Positions 26,795-35,327 of a DNA stretch of 36,061 bases are shown here, piece after piece. Position 1 is the first letter of the stretch. Each line of letters opens with the position of its first letter. Position numbers and translations under genes: made by a program. This stretch comes from DALYLB01 sp046154695. Its GTDB lineage: Bacteria; Acidobacteriota; Blastocatellia; RBC074. The notes beneath the pieces were generated by a model. It was not told where the DNA came from and ran no database searches. It saw only the letters and a program-made list of their open reading frames with translations. The stretch covers positions 1-36,061 of the forward strand of contig JBJXFI010000344.1 in NCBI GenBank assembly GCA_046154695.1, given 5' to 3'.

Positions 26795-28054
26795 ATGCCT
26801 GCTGATCGAATCATCGCGACATACCGCGTCGAAACCGCGCATCCGCTCGATCGCGCCGCCGAGGTGATGGCGGGCGAACAATCGTGCGGGACATTTGTGC
26901 GCGTGCCGGGAGAGACCGATGCGCTGCGCGAACATCATGCCGCGCGGGTCGAACGCCTCACCGAGCTGGAGACGGTTGACGAACCTTCGCTGCCCTATTC
27001 GAAGCCCCCGAAAAATCACGACGGGAGATTCAAGCGCGCCGAGGTCGTTCTGTCGTTTCCGCTGGCGAATATGGGCGCGTCGCTGCCCAACCTGCTGGCG
27101 ACGGTATGCGGGAACCTGTATGAACTGCGCGAATTCTCGGGGCTGAAACTGATGGACCTGGAACTGCCGCGCGCCTTCGCTGAAAAGTACCCGGGGCCGC
27201 AATTCGGCATTGCGGGCACGCGCAGGCTGGCGGGGGTCGCGGGCCGTCCGATCATCGGCACGATCATAAAACCCAGCGTCGGCCTGTCGCCGGAACAAAC
27301 GGCGGATCTCGTCAAAACGCTGATCGAAGCCGGGCTCGATTTCATCAAGGACGACGAGCTGATGGCGAATCCGCCCCATTCGCCGTTCAGCGCGCGTTTC
27401 AGGGCCGTCAGCCGGGTCATCAACGAGTACGCCGAGCGCACCGGCAAAAAACCGATGTACGCCGTCAACATCACCGATGAAATTGACGAGATGCTGCGCC
27501 ACCACGACGAGGTGGCGGACGGCGGCGGCACGTGCGTGATGGTCAGTCTGAATCATGCCGGGGCGCCCGCGGTGGCGCATTTGCGGCGTCATGCGCGGCT
27601 GCCGGTTCATGGGCACCGCAACGGCTGGGGAATGCTGACGCGGGAGCCCTACCTGGGCATCGAGTACCAGGCGTATCAGAAAATCTGGCGGCTCGCGGGA
27701 GTGGATCATCTGCACTGCAACGGCCTGCGAAACAAGTTCTGGGAGCCGGATGAATCGGTCATCCGGTCGGCGAAATCCCTGCTGACGCCGATGTATGAAG
27801 ACAAACCCTGCCTGGCCATGCCGGTGATCGCCTCGGCGCAGTGGGCCGGGCAGGCGGTGGACACGTACCGTCAGATCGGCAGCGCCGATCTGATGTATGT
27901 CTGCGGAGGCGGCATCGTCGCGCACCCCGCCGGCATTGCGGCCGGCGTCAGAAGCGTGCAGCAGGGATGGGAAGCGGCGATGGCCGGAAAAACGATCGAG
28001 CAGTACGCGCGGGATCACCTGGAATTAAGACAGGCGGTGGAAAAATTCGGATAA
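26795..28054 (+). CDS. RuBisCO-like protein, probable 3-oxo-isoapionate-4-phosphate-cleaving enzyme (OiaT/OiaX type)
   Basis: A 419-residue protein of the RuBisCO large-chain superfamily, with no small-subunit gene nearby. Residues corresponding to RuBisCO active-site positions are largely kept: K159 (TIIKPS; the next lysine of KPK is Ser161), K185/D187/E188 in LDFIKDDE (metal site and carbamylated lysine), H274-R275 (HGHR), H305/H307, K314 in RNKFWE (loop 6), S347, and G371-G373 (phosphate). Such retention argues for chemistry on an enolised ketose-phosphate. In the known D-apionate pathways OiaX decarboxylates and OiaT transcarboxylates/hydrolyses 3-oxo-isoapionate 4-phosphate. Adjacent kinase, oxidoisomerase and apiosidase genes support this; sequence alone does not tell OiaT from OiaX. 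A true CO2-fixing enzyme is unlikely. Confidence 0.88.
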   Translation: MPADRIIATYRVETAHPLDRAAEVMAGEQSCGTFVRVPGETDALREHHAARVERLTELETVDEPSLPYSKPPKNHDGRFKRAEVVLSFPLANMGASLPNLLATVCGNLYELREFSGLKLMDLELPRAFAEKYPGPQFGIAGTRRLAGVAGRPIIGTIIKPSVGLSPEQTADLVKTLIEAGLDFIKDDELMANPPHSPFSARFRAVSRVINEYAERTGKKPMYAVNITDEIDEMLRHHDEVADGGGTCVMVSLNHAGAPAVAHLRRHARLPVHGHRNGWGMLTREPYLGIEYQAYQKIWRLAGVDHLHCNGLRNKFWEPDESVIRSAKSLLTPMYEDKPCLAMPVIASAQWAGQAVDTYRQIGSADLMYVCGGGIVAHPAGIAAGVRSVQQGWEAAMAGKTIEQYARDHLELRQAVEKFG

Positions 28055-28092
28055 CCCCCCGGGAGCGCGTCTACCCGGATCAGCGAGGCGGA

Positions 28093-29523
28093 ATGCGAAA
28101 CATGATTCGATTTCTGATTGTCACGGCAATAATCATCACTTTGGCATGGAATGGGCTCGGACAGAGCGCGCCGCGCCTGAAGGTCAGCGAAAACAAGCGG
28201 TTTCTGGTCAACGCGGACGGCTCGCCGTTCTTCTATCTCGGCGACACGGCGTGGGAACTGTTCCATCGCCTGAATCGCGAAGAGGCCGACCGCTATCTAA
28301 AGAACCGCGCGGACAAGGGCTTCACGGTCATTCAAGCGGTTGCGCTGGCGGAGCTGGACGGGCTCAACGATCCGAATCCATACGGCCATCGACCGCTGGT
28401 AAACAACGATCCGGCGAAGCCGGACGTGAAAGAAGGCGCGGCGAACGATTACTGGGATCACGTGGATTACATCGTCAGGAAAGCCGGCGCGCTTGGGCTT
28501 TACATCGGCTTCCTGCCGACCTGGGGCGACAAATGGAATCGCGGGCGCGGCGCGGGGCCGGAGGTCTTCAGCGCACAGAATGCCGAAGCCTATGGCGAAT
28601 GGCTCGGCCGGCGGTACAAAGACGCCGGCAACATCATCTGGATTCTGGGCGGCGACCGCGCGATCGAGACCGACACGCACAAAGAAGTGATTCGCGCGAT
28701 GGCTCGCGGGTTGCGCAAGGGCGACGGCGGCGTGCATTTGCAAACGCTGCATCCGCGCGGCGGCGAAGGTTCGGCGGCGCATTTTCACAACGACGACTGG
28801 CTCGATTTCAATATGCGACAGAACGGCCACGTGGCGGAATTCAACCCGCGCTACGAACAGACCCGCGTCGATTACGACCGCGCGCCCGCCAAGCCTGTGC
28901 TGGATGGCGAGCCGATTTACGAAGACCATCCGATTTCATTCAAAGCAAAAGAGCTTGGTCATTCCGTCGCGGCGGACGTACGCAGGCCGCTATACTGGGA
29001 CCTGTTCACCGGCGCGTTTGGCCACACCTATGGCCACCACTCAATCTGGCAAATGTGGCAGCCGGGGCGTCAGCCCATCAACAACCCGTTGATGCCCTGG
29101 TTTGAGGCGATTGACCAGCCCGGCGCGGCGCAGATGCGACACGGCCGCCGCTTGATCGAATCGCGTCCGTTCCTGACGCGCGTTCCCGATGATTCGGTGA
29201 TCGTGACGGCTGATCCGGCGAGTTCCGTGCCGGGCGCGGGCGCCAAACGATATGTCGCCACGCGCGATGCGGCGGGGAGTTACGTGATGGTTTATGTCCC
29301 GGCGGGGCGTCCGTTCAAGGTGAGGATGGACAAGATCACAGGCGGCAAAGTCAAAGCCTGGTGGTTCAATCCGCGCACGGGCAAGGCGGCGTTGATTGGC
29401 GAGTTCGCAAATGCGGGCGAACGCCGGTTTACACCGCCTGATGCGGGCGAAAACCTCGATTGGGTGCTCGTGCTGGACGATGCGTCGAAGAAGTTCCCGC
29501 CACCGGGCGTTGTGAATATGTGA
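28093..29523 (+). CDS. Secreted GH140-type apiosidase (DUF4038 + collagen-binding-like C-terminal domain)
   Basis: A 476-residue exported hydrolase. ATG 28093 gives a signal peptide (IRFLIVTAIIITLAWNGLG); GAGGCGGA overlaps the spacer, and ATG 28102 is an alternative. The mature part begins LKVSENKRFLVNADGSPFFY LG-D-TAWELFHRL, typical of DUF4038. Barrel motifs follow: FTVIQAV, YIGFLPTWGDKW, IIWILGGDR (D188) and PVLDGEPIYED (E273), the likely catalytic acid pair by comparison with GH140 apiosidase. The C-terminal 100 residues (VMVYVPAGRPFKV, VKAWWFNPRTGKA, LDWVLVLDD) match the PF12904-type domain. GH140 removes D-apiose from pectic side chains. The gene lies between the RuBisCO-like and kinase genes and overlaps the latter by 1 nt. 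Confidence 0.85.
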   Translation: MRNMIRFLIVTAIIITLAWNGLGQSAPRLKVSENKRFLVNADGSPFFYLGDTAWELFHRLNREEADRYLKNRADKGFTVIQAVALAELDGLNDPNPYGHRPLVNNDPAKPDVKEGAANDYWDHVDYIVRKAGALGLYIGFLPTWGDKWNRGRGAGPEVFSAQNAEAYGEWLGRRYKDAGNIIWILGGDRAIETDTHKEVIRAMARGLRKGDGGVHLQTLHPRGGEGSAAHFHNDDWLDFNMRQNGHVAEFNPRYEQTRVDYDRAPAKPVLDGEPIYEDHPISFKAKELGHSVAADVRRPLYWDLFTGAFGHTYGHHSIWQMWQPGRQPINNPLMPWFEAIDQPGAAQMRHGRRLIESRPFLTRVPDDSVIVTADPASSVPGAGAKRYVATRDAAGSYVMVYVPAGRPFKVRMDKITGGKVKAWWFNPRTGKAALIGEFANAGERRFTPPDAGENLDWVLVLDDASKKFPPPGVVNM

Positions 29524-30899
29524 TGGGGCAACGCATGCTACTCAGTTTTTACGGCGATGATTTCACGGGCTCCGCCGACGCGATGGAGGCGCTTTCCCTG
29601 CATGGCGTGCGCACCATCCTGTTTTTGTCGCCCCCATCACCGGAGTTGCTGCGCGAAAAGTTTCCCGATATCGAGGCCGTCGGCGTGGCGGGCGCGAGCC
29701 GCTCGATGACTCCCGCGCGGATGGAAGCCGCGTTGCCCGGGATCTTTTCGTCCATGCGGCGGCTGAATGCGCGAATCTTTCATTACAAAATTTGCTCGAC
29801 CTTCGACTCCTCGCCGCGGATCGGCAGCATTGGCAGGGCGTTTGAGATCGGGCAGCGCGTCTTCGCCTCCACATTCGTGCCGATGCTGGTCGGCGCGCCC
29901 GCGCTGAAACGATATTGCGTCTTCGGGAACTTGTTTGTGACGGCGGGGGAGGAGACTTTTCGGCTGGATCGGCATCCGATGATGTCGGAGCATCCCGTGA
30001 CGCCGATGGACGAGGGCGATCTGCGCGTCCATCTGGGAAAGCAGACGGACGCGGCGATTGCGCTCTTCGATCTGGCCGGCCTGACGGGAACGACCGAGGA
30101 AGTCAACGCGCGCTTTGCCGCGTTGTTGGGGCGATTCTCTGGCGCGGGTGGCGGGGCAGGCGGGGAGCGTGTCGCTCCCATCGTGCTTTTCGATACGCTG
30201 GATGATGAGCGGCTGGCGGCGGCGGGACGCCTGATCTGGGAATCGGGGGCGCGTTTTTTGATCGGTTCTTCCGGTGTCGAATACGCGCTTGCCGGGCACT
30301 GGCAAAGGCCGCGCGTGGAATATCCCCCGGCCGGCGCTGTCGGGCAATTGCTCGTGATGGCGGGCAGTTGTTCGGCGGCGACGCTCGCGCAGATCGAATG
30401 GGCCGAGGCGCATGGCTACGCCAGCCTGCGGCTCGATGCGCTGCCGCTCGTGGACGGCGCGACGGCCGAGGCCGAACGCGATCGCTTGCAACGAGCGGCG
30501 CTGGATCTCCTGGCCGCCGGGCGCAGCGTGGTCCTCTATTCCGCGCGCGGTCCGCATGATCCGGTGATGCGTTCGAGCGGGGAGCGCCTGCGGCAACGCG
30601 GCATCGATGAGCTGACGGTTCGTGAGCGGCTCGGCGGGCAGCAGGGGGTGTTGCTGCGCGAACTGTTGCTGCGCAGCGGGCTGCGGCGCGCATGCGTCGC
30701 GGGCGGCGATACTTCCAGTCATGCGATCAGTCAGCTCGGGATTTATGCATTGGAGCTGCGCGCTCCCATGGCGCCCGGTCAGCCGCTGTGTCGGGCGTAT
30801 TCCGAGACCGCCGCGCTCGATGGAGTGGAGATCGCGATGAAGGGCGGCCAGCACGGGCGGGCGGACCATTTCGAAAGCGCGAGGAAAGGGCATTTGTAA
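29523..30899 (+). CDS. oiaK: DUF1537 four-carbon acid sugar kinase family, probable 3-oxo-isoapionate kinase
   Basis: A 458-residue two-domain kinase. The N-terminal sugar-binding domain starts LLSFYGDDFTGSADAMEAL, with the DDFTGS signature, and includes IFHYKICSTFDSSPRIGSIG. The C-terminal nucleotide-binding domain has LVMAGSCSAATLAQIEWAE and ends with VAGGDTSSHAISQLGI, the GGDTS signature. ATG 29523 overlaps the apiosidase stop (TGATG); a second ATG at 29535 is possible. DUF1537 kinases phosphorylate various acid sugars; OiaK, the 3-oxo-isoapionate kinase, belongs here and is the natural supplier of substrate for the RuBisCO-like enzyme. The symbol is assigned from context. Confidence 0.88.
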   Translation: MGQRMLLSFYGDDFTGSADAMEALSLHGVRTILFLSPPSPELLREKFPDIEAVGVAGASRSMTPARMEAALPGIFSSMRRLNARIFHYKICSTFDSSPRIGSIGRAFEIGQRVFASTFVPMLVGAPALKRYCVFGNLFVTAGEETFRLDRHPMMSEHPVTPMDEGDLRVHLGKQTDAAIALFDLAGLTGTTEEVNARFAALLGRFSGAGGGAGGERVAPIVLFDTLDDERLAAAGRLIWESGARFLIGSSGVEYALAGHWQRPRVEYPPAGAVGQLLVMAGSCSAATLAQIEWAEAHGYASLRLDALPLVDGATAEAERDRLQRAALDLLAAGRSVVLYSARGPHDPVMRSSGERLRQRGIDELTVRERLGGQQGVLLRELLLRSGLRRACVAGGDTSSHAISQLGIYALELRAPMAPGQPLCRAYSETAALDGVEIAMKGGQHGRADHFESARKGHL

Positions 30900-30939
30900 G
30901 CGGGGCAGGTTTTCCCCTCTCCCCCAAACAGGAAAACTT

Positions 30940-31776
30940 ATGACAACCATTGCTTTATTCGGCGCGGGCGGCAAAATGGGCTGCCGCATCACCGACAATT
31001 TGAAGGATTCCGCATGGCGGATGGCCTATATCGAAATCAGCCCGGCAGGCATCGAAAACCTGCGGGAGCGCGGTCTGTCGCCGACGCCCCAGGCCGAGGC
31101 GCTGGCCGATGCCGATGTCGCGATACTGGCCCTGCCCGACAATCTGATCGAGCGGATTTCGGCCGATATCATTCCGCAGTTGAAGCCGGGCGCGCTGGTG
31201 ATGTGCCTGGATCCGGCGGCGCCGTTGGCGGGGAAGGTGAGGCACCGGGAGGAGCTGGGCTATTTCGTCACGCATCCGTGCCATCCGTCGGTCTTCAGTT
31301 ACGACGTGACGCCGGAGCAGCGGCGGGACTTTTTCGGCGGCGTCAAATCGCCGCAGGCGATCGTCAGCGCCCTGATGCACGGCTCGGAGGAAGATTACGC
31401 GCGCGGCGAGGCGGTCGCGAAGCGGATGTATGGGCCGGTGACGCGTTCGCATCGCGTGACGGTCGAGCAGATGGCGATCCTGGAGCCGGCGCTCTCCGAA
31501 ACGACTTCGATGACCTGCCTGCAAATCATCCGCGAGGCGATGGACGAGGCGATCCGCCGCGGCGTGCCGGCGGAAGCGGCGCGGGATTTCATCCTCGGCC
31601 ATATCAACATCGAATTGGCGATCTTCTTCGGGGAGGTGCAGGTTCAGTTCTCCGACGGGGCCCAAAAGGCGATGGCCCGCGCGCGAGCGCAGATCATCCA
31701 GCCCGATTGGAAGAAGGTCTTCGAGCCCGAAAACATTCGCACGTGCCTGGAGGAGATCACCAAAGCCCCGGCCTGA
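30940..31776 (+). CDS. apnO: ApnO-type D-apionate oxidoisomerase (NAD-binding, phosphogluconate dehydrogenase C-terminal-like)
   Basis: A 278-residue NAD(P)-dependent enzyme. The nucleotide motif is LFGAGGKMG at 6-14, with a hydroxyacid-dehydrogenase-like core (VAILALPDNLIERI, CLDPAAPLAG, FVTHPCHPSVF) and a helical C-terminal half (QMAILEPALSETTSMTC; FILGHINIELAIFFG). The His/Glu-rich set THPCHPSVF and LEPALSE could bind a metal, as expected for an enzyme that both oxidises and rearranges the carbon chain. ApnO converts D-apionate to 3-oxo-isoapionate and shows this type of fold. It lies 40 nt after the kinase gene and 33 nt before the transporter genes. Identity is inferred from family plus neighbours. 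Confidence 0.82.
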   Translation: MTTIALFGAGGKMGCRITDNLKDSAWRMAYIEISPAGIENLRERGLSPTPQAEALADADVAILALPDNLIERISADIIPQLKPGALVMCLDPAAPLAGKVRHREELGYFVTHPCHPSVFSYDVTPEQRRDFFGGVKSPQAIVSALMHGSEEDYARGEAVAKRMYGPVTRSHRVTVEQMAILEPALSETTSMTCLQIIREAMDEAIRRGVPAEAARDFILGHINIELAIFFGEVQVQFSDGAQKAMARARAQIIQPDWKKVFEPENIRTCLEEITKAPA

Positions 31777-31809
31777 TCGGGTGACCGCTTCGAAACAAAA
31801 GGGAGGCCC

Positions 31810-32790
31810 ATGAAACGATGGATTGTTTCGGTGTTGCCGTTGTCGGTTTGCCTGTTCCTTTCATGCAATTCGAGCGAGGGGCCGAAGCGGGCGACGATCG
31901 GCGTCTCGTTCGAGACCCTGCAGACGGAATACTGGGTCGCCGGTTTCGAGGCGATCAAGGCCGAATTGAAAAAGCGCGATATCGCGATGCTCGAAGCCAT
32001 CGCCGACGGCGATGCCAACCGCCAGCTCGAACAGGTGAACAATTTCATCGCGCGCGGGGTGGACGGCATCATCGCCGTGCCGAAAGACGCCAAAACGATC
32101 ATTCCGATGATCAAGGCCGCCAACGCCGCCAACATTCCGATCGTGCTCTACAACCGGCCCGCCGACAAGACCGACGCGAAATCCGTGGCGGTCGTCGCGG
32201 ACAATTCGGGCATCACCAAAGCCACCGTCCAATATATGTGCGAACAGGCGAGGAAGTCCGGCGGGAAGCACAAAGCCCTGCTGCTGATGGGCGACCTCGG
32301 CGACATCAATGCCATCGGACGGCGCGATGGATTCGAGGAAGCCGTGAAAGAGCACACCGACGTCATCGAGGTCGTCGCCCGCGTACCGACCGAGTGGAAT
32401 CAGGAGAAGGCGCTGGCGGGCGTGACGAACGCGCTGCAGGCGCACCCCGACATCAACTTTATCTTCACCTCCTCGGATTTTCTGTTCCCTTCGATCATTT
32501 CTGCGCTGAAAAGCGCGGGCAAGTACAAAAAAGCCGGGGAAGAAGGCCACGTTCTTCTGGGCGGTTTTGACGGCGACGCGACAGCGTATCAGATGCTGGT
32601 GGACGGTTATCTGGACGCGGACGGCGTGCAGAATGTCTATTTCGAAAGCGAAGCGGCCGTGCAGGCCGTTCTCGACCTGAGAGCCGGAAAGAATGTGGCG
32701 GAGGTGATTCGCGACCCGGGCTTCGTCATCCACCGGGGAAATCTGAACGAAATGTCCGCGAAGATGTGGGGCGCGCAGGTGAGGAAATAG
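31810..32790 (+). CDS. ABC transporter sugar-binding lipoprotein (ribose/apiose-type)
   Basis: A 326-residue periplasmic-binding-protein of the LacI/ribose-binding fold. A lipoprotein signal ends LFLSC (C19). Domain marks are ATIGVSFETLQTEYWVAG, NNFIARGVDGIIAVP, IPIVLYNRPAD, KALLLMGDLGDINAIGRRDG, NFIFTSSDFLFPS and VLLGGFDGDATAYQMLVDG. GGGAGGCCC just before ATG gives a good ribosome binding site. It delivers a monosaccharide to the two-permease ABC importer encoded directly downstream (the next ATG abuts its stop codon). The pathway context suggests D-apiose or D-apionate as ligand; this is inference. Confidence 0.92.
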   Translation: MKRWIVSVLPLSVCLFLSCNSSEGPKRATIGVSFETLQTEYWVAGFEAIKAELKKRDIAMLEAIADGDANRQLEQVNNFIARGVDGIIAVPKDAKTIIPMIKAANAANIPIVLYNRPADKTDAKSVAVVADNSGITKATVQYMCEQARKSGGKHKALLLMGDLGDINAIGRRDGFEEAVKEHTDVIEVVARVPTEWNQEKALAGVTNALQAHPDINFIFTSSDFLFPSIISALKSAGKYKKAGEEGHVLLGGFDGDATAYQMLVDGYLDADGVQNVYFESEAAVQAVLDLRAGKNVAEVIRDPGFVIHRGNLNEMSAKMWGAQVRK

Positions 32791-33807
32791 ATGGCCTCCT
32801 CCCAAGCCGGATCTGTCGAACCGGGCAACGCGGAAACGCCGGGCCGCTGGAGGCGGCGCGTCCGTGGGTTGTTATCCACGGAATATCAGGTGCTCAGTCT
32901 GTGCCTGGTCTGGTGTCTCGCGTCAGTTCCATTTACGCCCGGGCTGGCTTCGGCAACCAATCTCAGCAATCTCTTTTCCAATATGTTGCCGCTGTTGATT
33001 GTGGCGACGGGGCAGACGATTGTTCTGATCACGGGCGGGATTGATTTGTCGGCGACTTCGGTGATGGCGCTGACGAGCGTGGCGGGGGCGCTGGTGATGA
33101 GCGCCGATCAGGGGCTGCTCGGCGGGAGCGCCTGGGCATCGCCCGCCGGACTGGCCGCGATGTTATTGACGGGCGCCATGATCGGCTGGTTGAACGGCGC
33201 GGCGATTACGCGGCTGGGCATGCCGCCGTTTATCGTCACGTTGACGACGATGATGTTTTTCAGCGGGCTGGCCATCTGGCTGACGAAATCCAAAACGATC
33301 TATAACCTGCCGCCCGCCTTCAATGTCATCGGCAGAGGATCGCTCTTTTTCATTCCCTATGCATTTTTGGTGACGGCGGTGCTGGTTGCCGCGGCGCATG
33401 TGCTTTTGAGCCGCAGTTTGCCGGGACGGTGGCTGTACGCGTGCGGGCACAATCCGCGGGCGGCGGAAATTTCCGGCGTGCCGGTCGGCCGGGCCGTGAC
33501 GCTGGCCTATGTGTGCAGCGGCATTTGCGCGGCGGTCGCCGCGGCGCTTTACACGGGACGATTGGAGACAGGCTCGCCCGTGCTGGGGCAGCGCCTGCTG
33601 CTCGACGTGATCGGCGCGACGGTCATCGGCGGCGCGAGCCTGTTCGGCGGGCGCGGCAAGATCATCTGGACCATCTATGGCGTGCTGTTCCTGACGCTGA
33701 TCGATAACACGATGAATCTGGCCGGGCATTCTCATTTCACCATCATGATGGTCAAAGGCGGTGTGATTCTGCTGGCCGCGCTGCTGGATGTGCTGCGGCG
33801 GCGCTGA
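32791..33807 (+). CDS. ABC sugar transporter permease 1 (RbsC/AraH family)
   Basis: A 338-residue inner-membrane protein of the BPD_transp_2 family with about ten hydrophobic segments. The family signature IVLITGGIDLSATSVMALTS is at about 78-97, followed by LGMPPFIVTLTTMMFFSGLA and, near the end, DVIGATVIGGASLFGGRGK. The N-terminal 35 residues are hydrophilic and cytoplasmic. The ATG follows the binding-protein stop with no gap, so translation is coupled. It should form a heterodimer with the second permease beginning at 35324. Confidence 0.93.
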   Translation: MASSQAGSVEPGNAETPGRWRRRVRGLLSTEYQVLSLCLVWCLASVPFTPGLASATNLSNLFSNMLPLLIVATGQTIVLITGGIDLSATSVMALTSVAGALVMSADQGLLGGSAWASPAGLAAMLLTGAMIGWLNGAAITRLGMPPFIVTLTTMMFFSGLAIWLTKSKTIYNLPPAFNVIGRGSLFFIPYAFLVTAVLVAAAHVLLSRSLPGRWLYACGHNPRAAEISGVPVGRAVTLAYVCSGICAAVAAALYTGRLETGSPVLGQRLLLDVIGATVIGGASLFGGRGKIIWTIYGVLFLTLIDNTMNLAGHSHFTIMMVKGGVILLAALLDVLRRR

Positions 33808-33824
33808 CGATTGCGAAACAGGCG

Positions 33825-35327
33825 ATGGGTCCCTTGCTGGAGTGCTCACAAATCGGGAAGAGCTATTTTGGCGTGCCGGTGCTCCGCGGCGTCGACCTGT
33901 CGCTCGCCGCCGGGCGGGTGCTTGGGGTGGTGGGGGAAAACGGCGCGGGCAAATCCACGTTGATGAACATTCTTGGCGGTGTAACGCAGCCGGATGCCGG
34001 GGTCATGCGGTTCGACGGCGCCGCGTATGCTCCCGGAACGCCCGCGGAAGCGACCCGGCGCGGAGTCGCGTTCGTGCATCAGGAATTGAATCTGTTCACC
34101 AATCTTAGCATTGCCGAAAATCTCTTCATCCCGGATTTTCCAAAACGGAAGCTTCTATTAATTGACCGTAAACAGATGCGGGAGAAGACCGCGGAATTAC
34201 TCATCGCGGTTAGTCTTGATGTTTCGCCGGACACGCTGGTGGAGAGCCTCTCGCCCGGCGAGCGGCAATTGGTCGAAATCGCCAGGGCGCTCAGCCAGAA
34301 CGCCAGGCTGATCATTTTTGACGAGCCGACGAGTTCGCTGACGAGCCGGGAAACCGATCGCCTGTTCTCCCTGATCGAGCGCCTGCGCGCGCGGGGCATC
34401 GCGATGATTTACATCTCGCATGTTCTTCCGGACATTTTCCGATTGTGTGATGAATTGATTGTGTTGCGGGACGGTGAAGCGGCCGGGAGGGGCAGGAAAG
34501 AGGAGTTCACCACCGAGCGTTTGATAACGCTGATGGTCGGCCGCAGTCTGGATCAACTCTATCCGTCGCGGGCAACGGCTCCCTCGGGGGAAGCGGTCCT
34601 CCAAGCGGCCCATCTCTCGCAGCCGGGCGTGATCGAAGACATCAATTTCAGTTTACGGCGCGGCGAAGTGCTGGGAGTCGCCGGATTGATGGGCGCGGGG
34701 CGAACGGAGCTGGCGCGCATTCTCTTCGGCCTCGTTTCGCGCGCGCGGGGAAGCGTCACGCTCAACGGAGAAGATGTCAGCGCGTTTTCCGCGCGGGAGC
34801 GAATCGGGCGCGGCCTGGCGTTTTTGACCGAGAACCGGCGCGAAGAAGGATTGCTGATGGAAGCCGCCATCAGCGACAACATCGCGCTCGCTGCATTGCC
34901 TGAATTCACTTCCCGCCTGTTGATTGAGCAACCCCGGCTATCGGAGGCCGTCAATCGGATCGGGGCGTCGGTGCGGATCCGAGGCGGCGGGCGGCAGGAC
35001 CAGCCGGTCAGAACCCTGAGCGGAGGCAATCAACAGAAGGTCGTCCTGGCAAAATGGCTGCTGCGGCGCCCTGCGGCGCTGATCCTGGATGAACCGACAC
35101 GCGGCGTGGATGTCGGCGCGCGCGCGGAAATCTACCGCATCATCAATCAACTGGCCGCGGAAGGCGCGGGCATCCTGCTCATCTCCTCGGAGATCGAGGA
35201 GTTGATCGGCCTTTGCGATCGCATGCTGGTAATGAAAGGCGGCGCCATTACGGCCTGCCTGGACCGCGAGGAATTCAGCCGGGAGCGAATTCTCGGCGCG
35301 GCGCTTCAATCGGATGGAAAATCGTGA
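33825..35327 (+). CDS. ABC sugar transporter ATP-binding protein, two nucleotide domains (RbsA/MglA family)
   Basis: A 500-residue fused ATPase. Domain 1: Walker A GENGAGKST at 37-45, signature LSPGERQLVEIARAL, Walker B LIIFDEPTSSLT, H-loop MIYISHVLPD. Domain 2: a degenerate Walker A (GLMGAGRTEL), signature LSGGNQQKVVLAKWL, Walker B ALILDEPTRGVDVG. The weak second Walker A is normal for this family. It powers import of the sugar bound by the lipoprotein encoded at 31810. The stop overlaps the start of the second permease (GTGA, 4 nt). Confidence 0.95.
   Translation: MGPLLECSQIGKSYFGVPVLRGVDLSLAAGRVLGVVGENGAGKSTLMNILGGVTQPDAGVMRFDGAAYAPGTPAEATRRGVAFVHQELNLFTNLSIAENLFIPDFPKRKLLLIDRKQMREKTAELLIAVSLDVSPDTLVESLSPGERQLVEIARALSQNARLIIFDEPTSSLTSRETDRLFSLIERLRARGIAMIYISHVLPDIFRLCDELIVLRDGEAAGRGRKEEFTTERLITLMVGRSLDQLYPSRATAPSGEAVLQAAHLSQPGVIEDINFSLRRGEVLGVAGLMGAGRTELARILFGLVSRARGSVTLNGEDVSAFSARERIGRGLAFLTENRREEGLLMEAAISDNIALAALPEFTSRLLIEQPRLSEAVNRIGASVRIRGGGRQDQPVRTLSGGNQQKVVLAKWLLRRPAALILDEPTRGVDVGARAEIYRIINQLAAEGAGILLISSEIEELIGLCDRMLVMKGGAITACLDREEFSRERILGAALQSDGKS

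Noticed and set aside
26795..28054. A genuine CO2-fixing RuBisCO
   Set aside because: No small subunit or phosphoribulokinase nearby, KPK is changed to KPS, and the neighbours are kinase/oxidoisomerase genes of an acid-sugar pathway.
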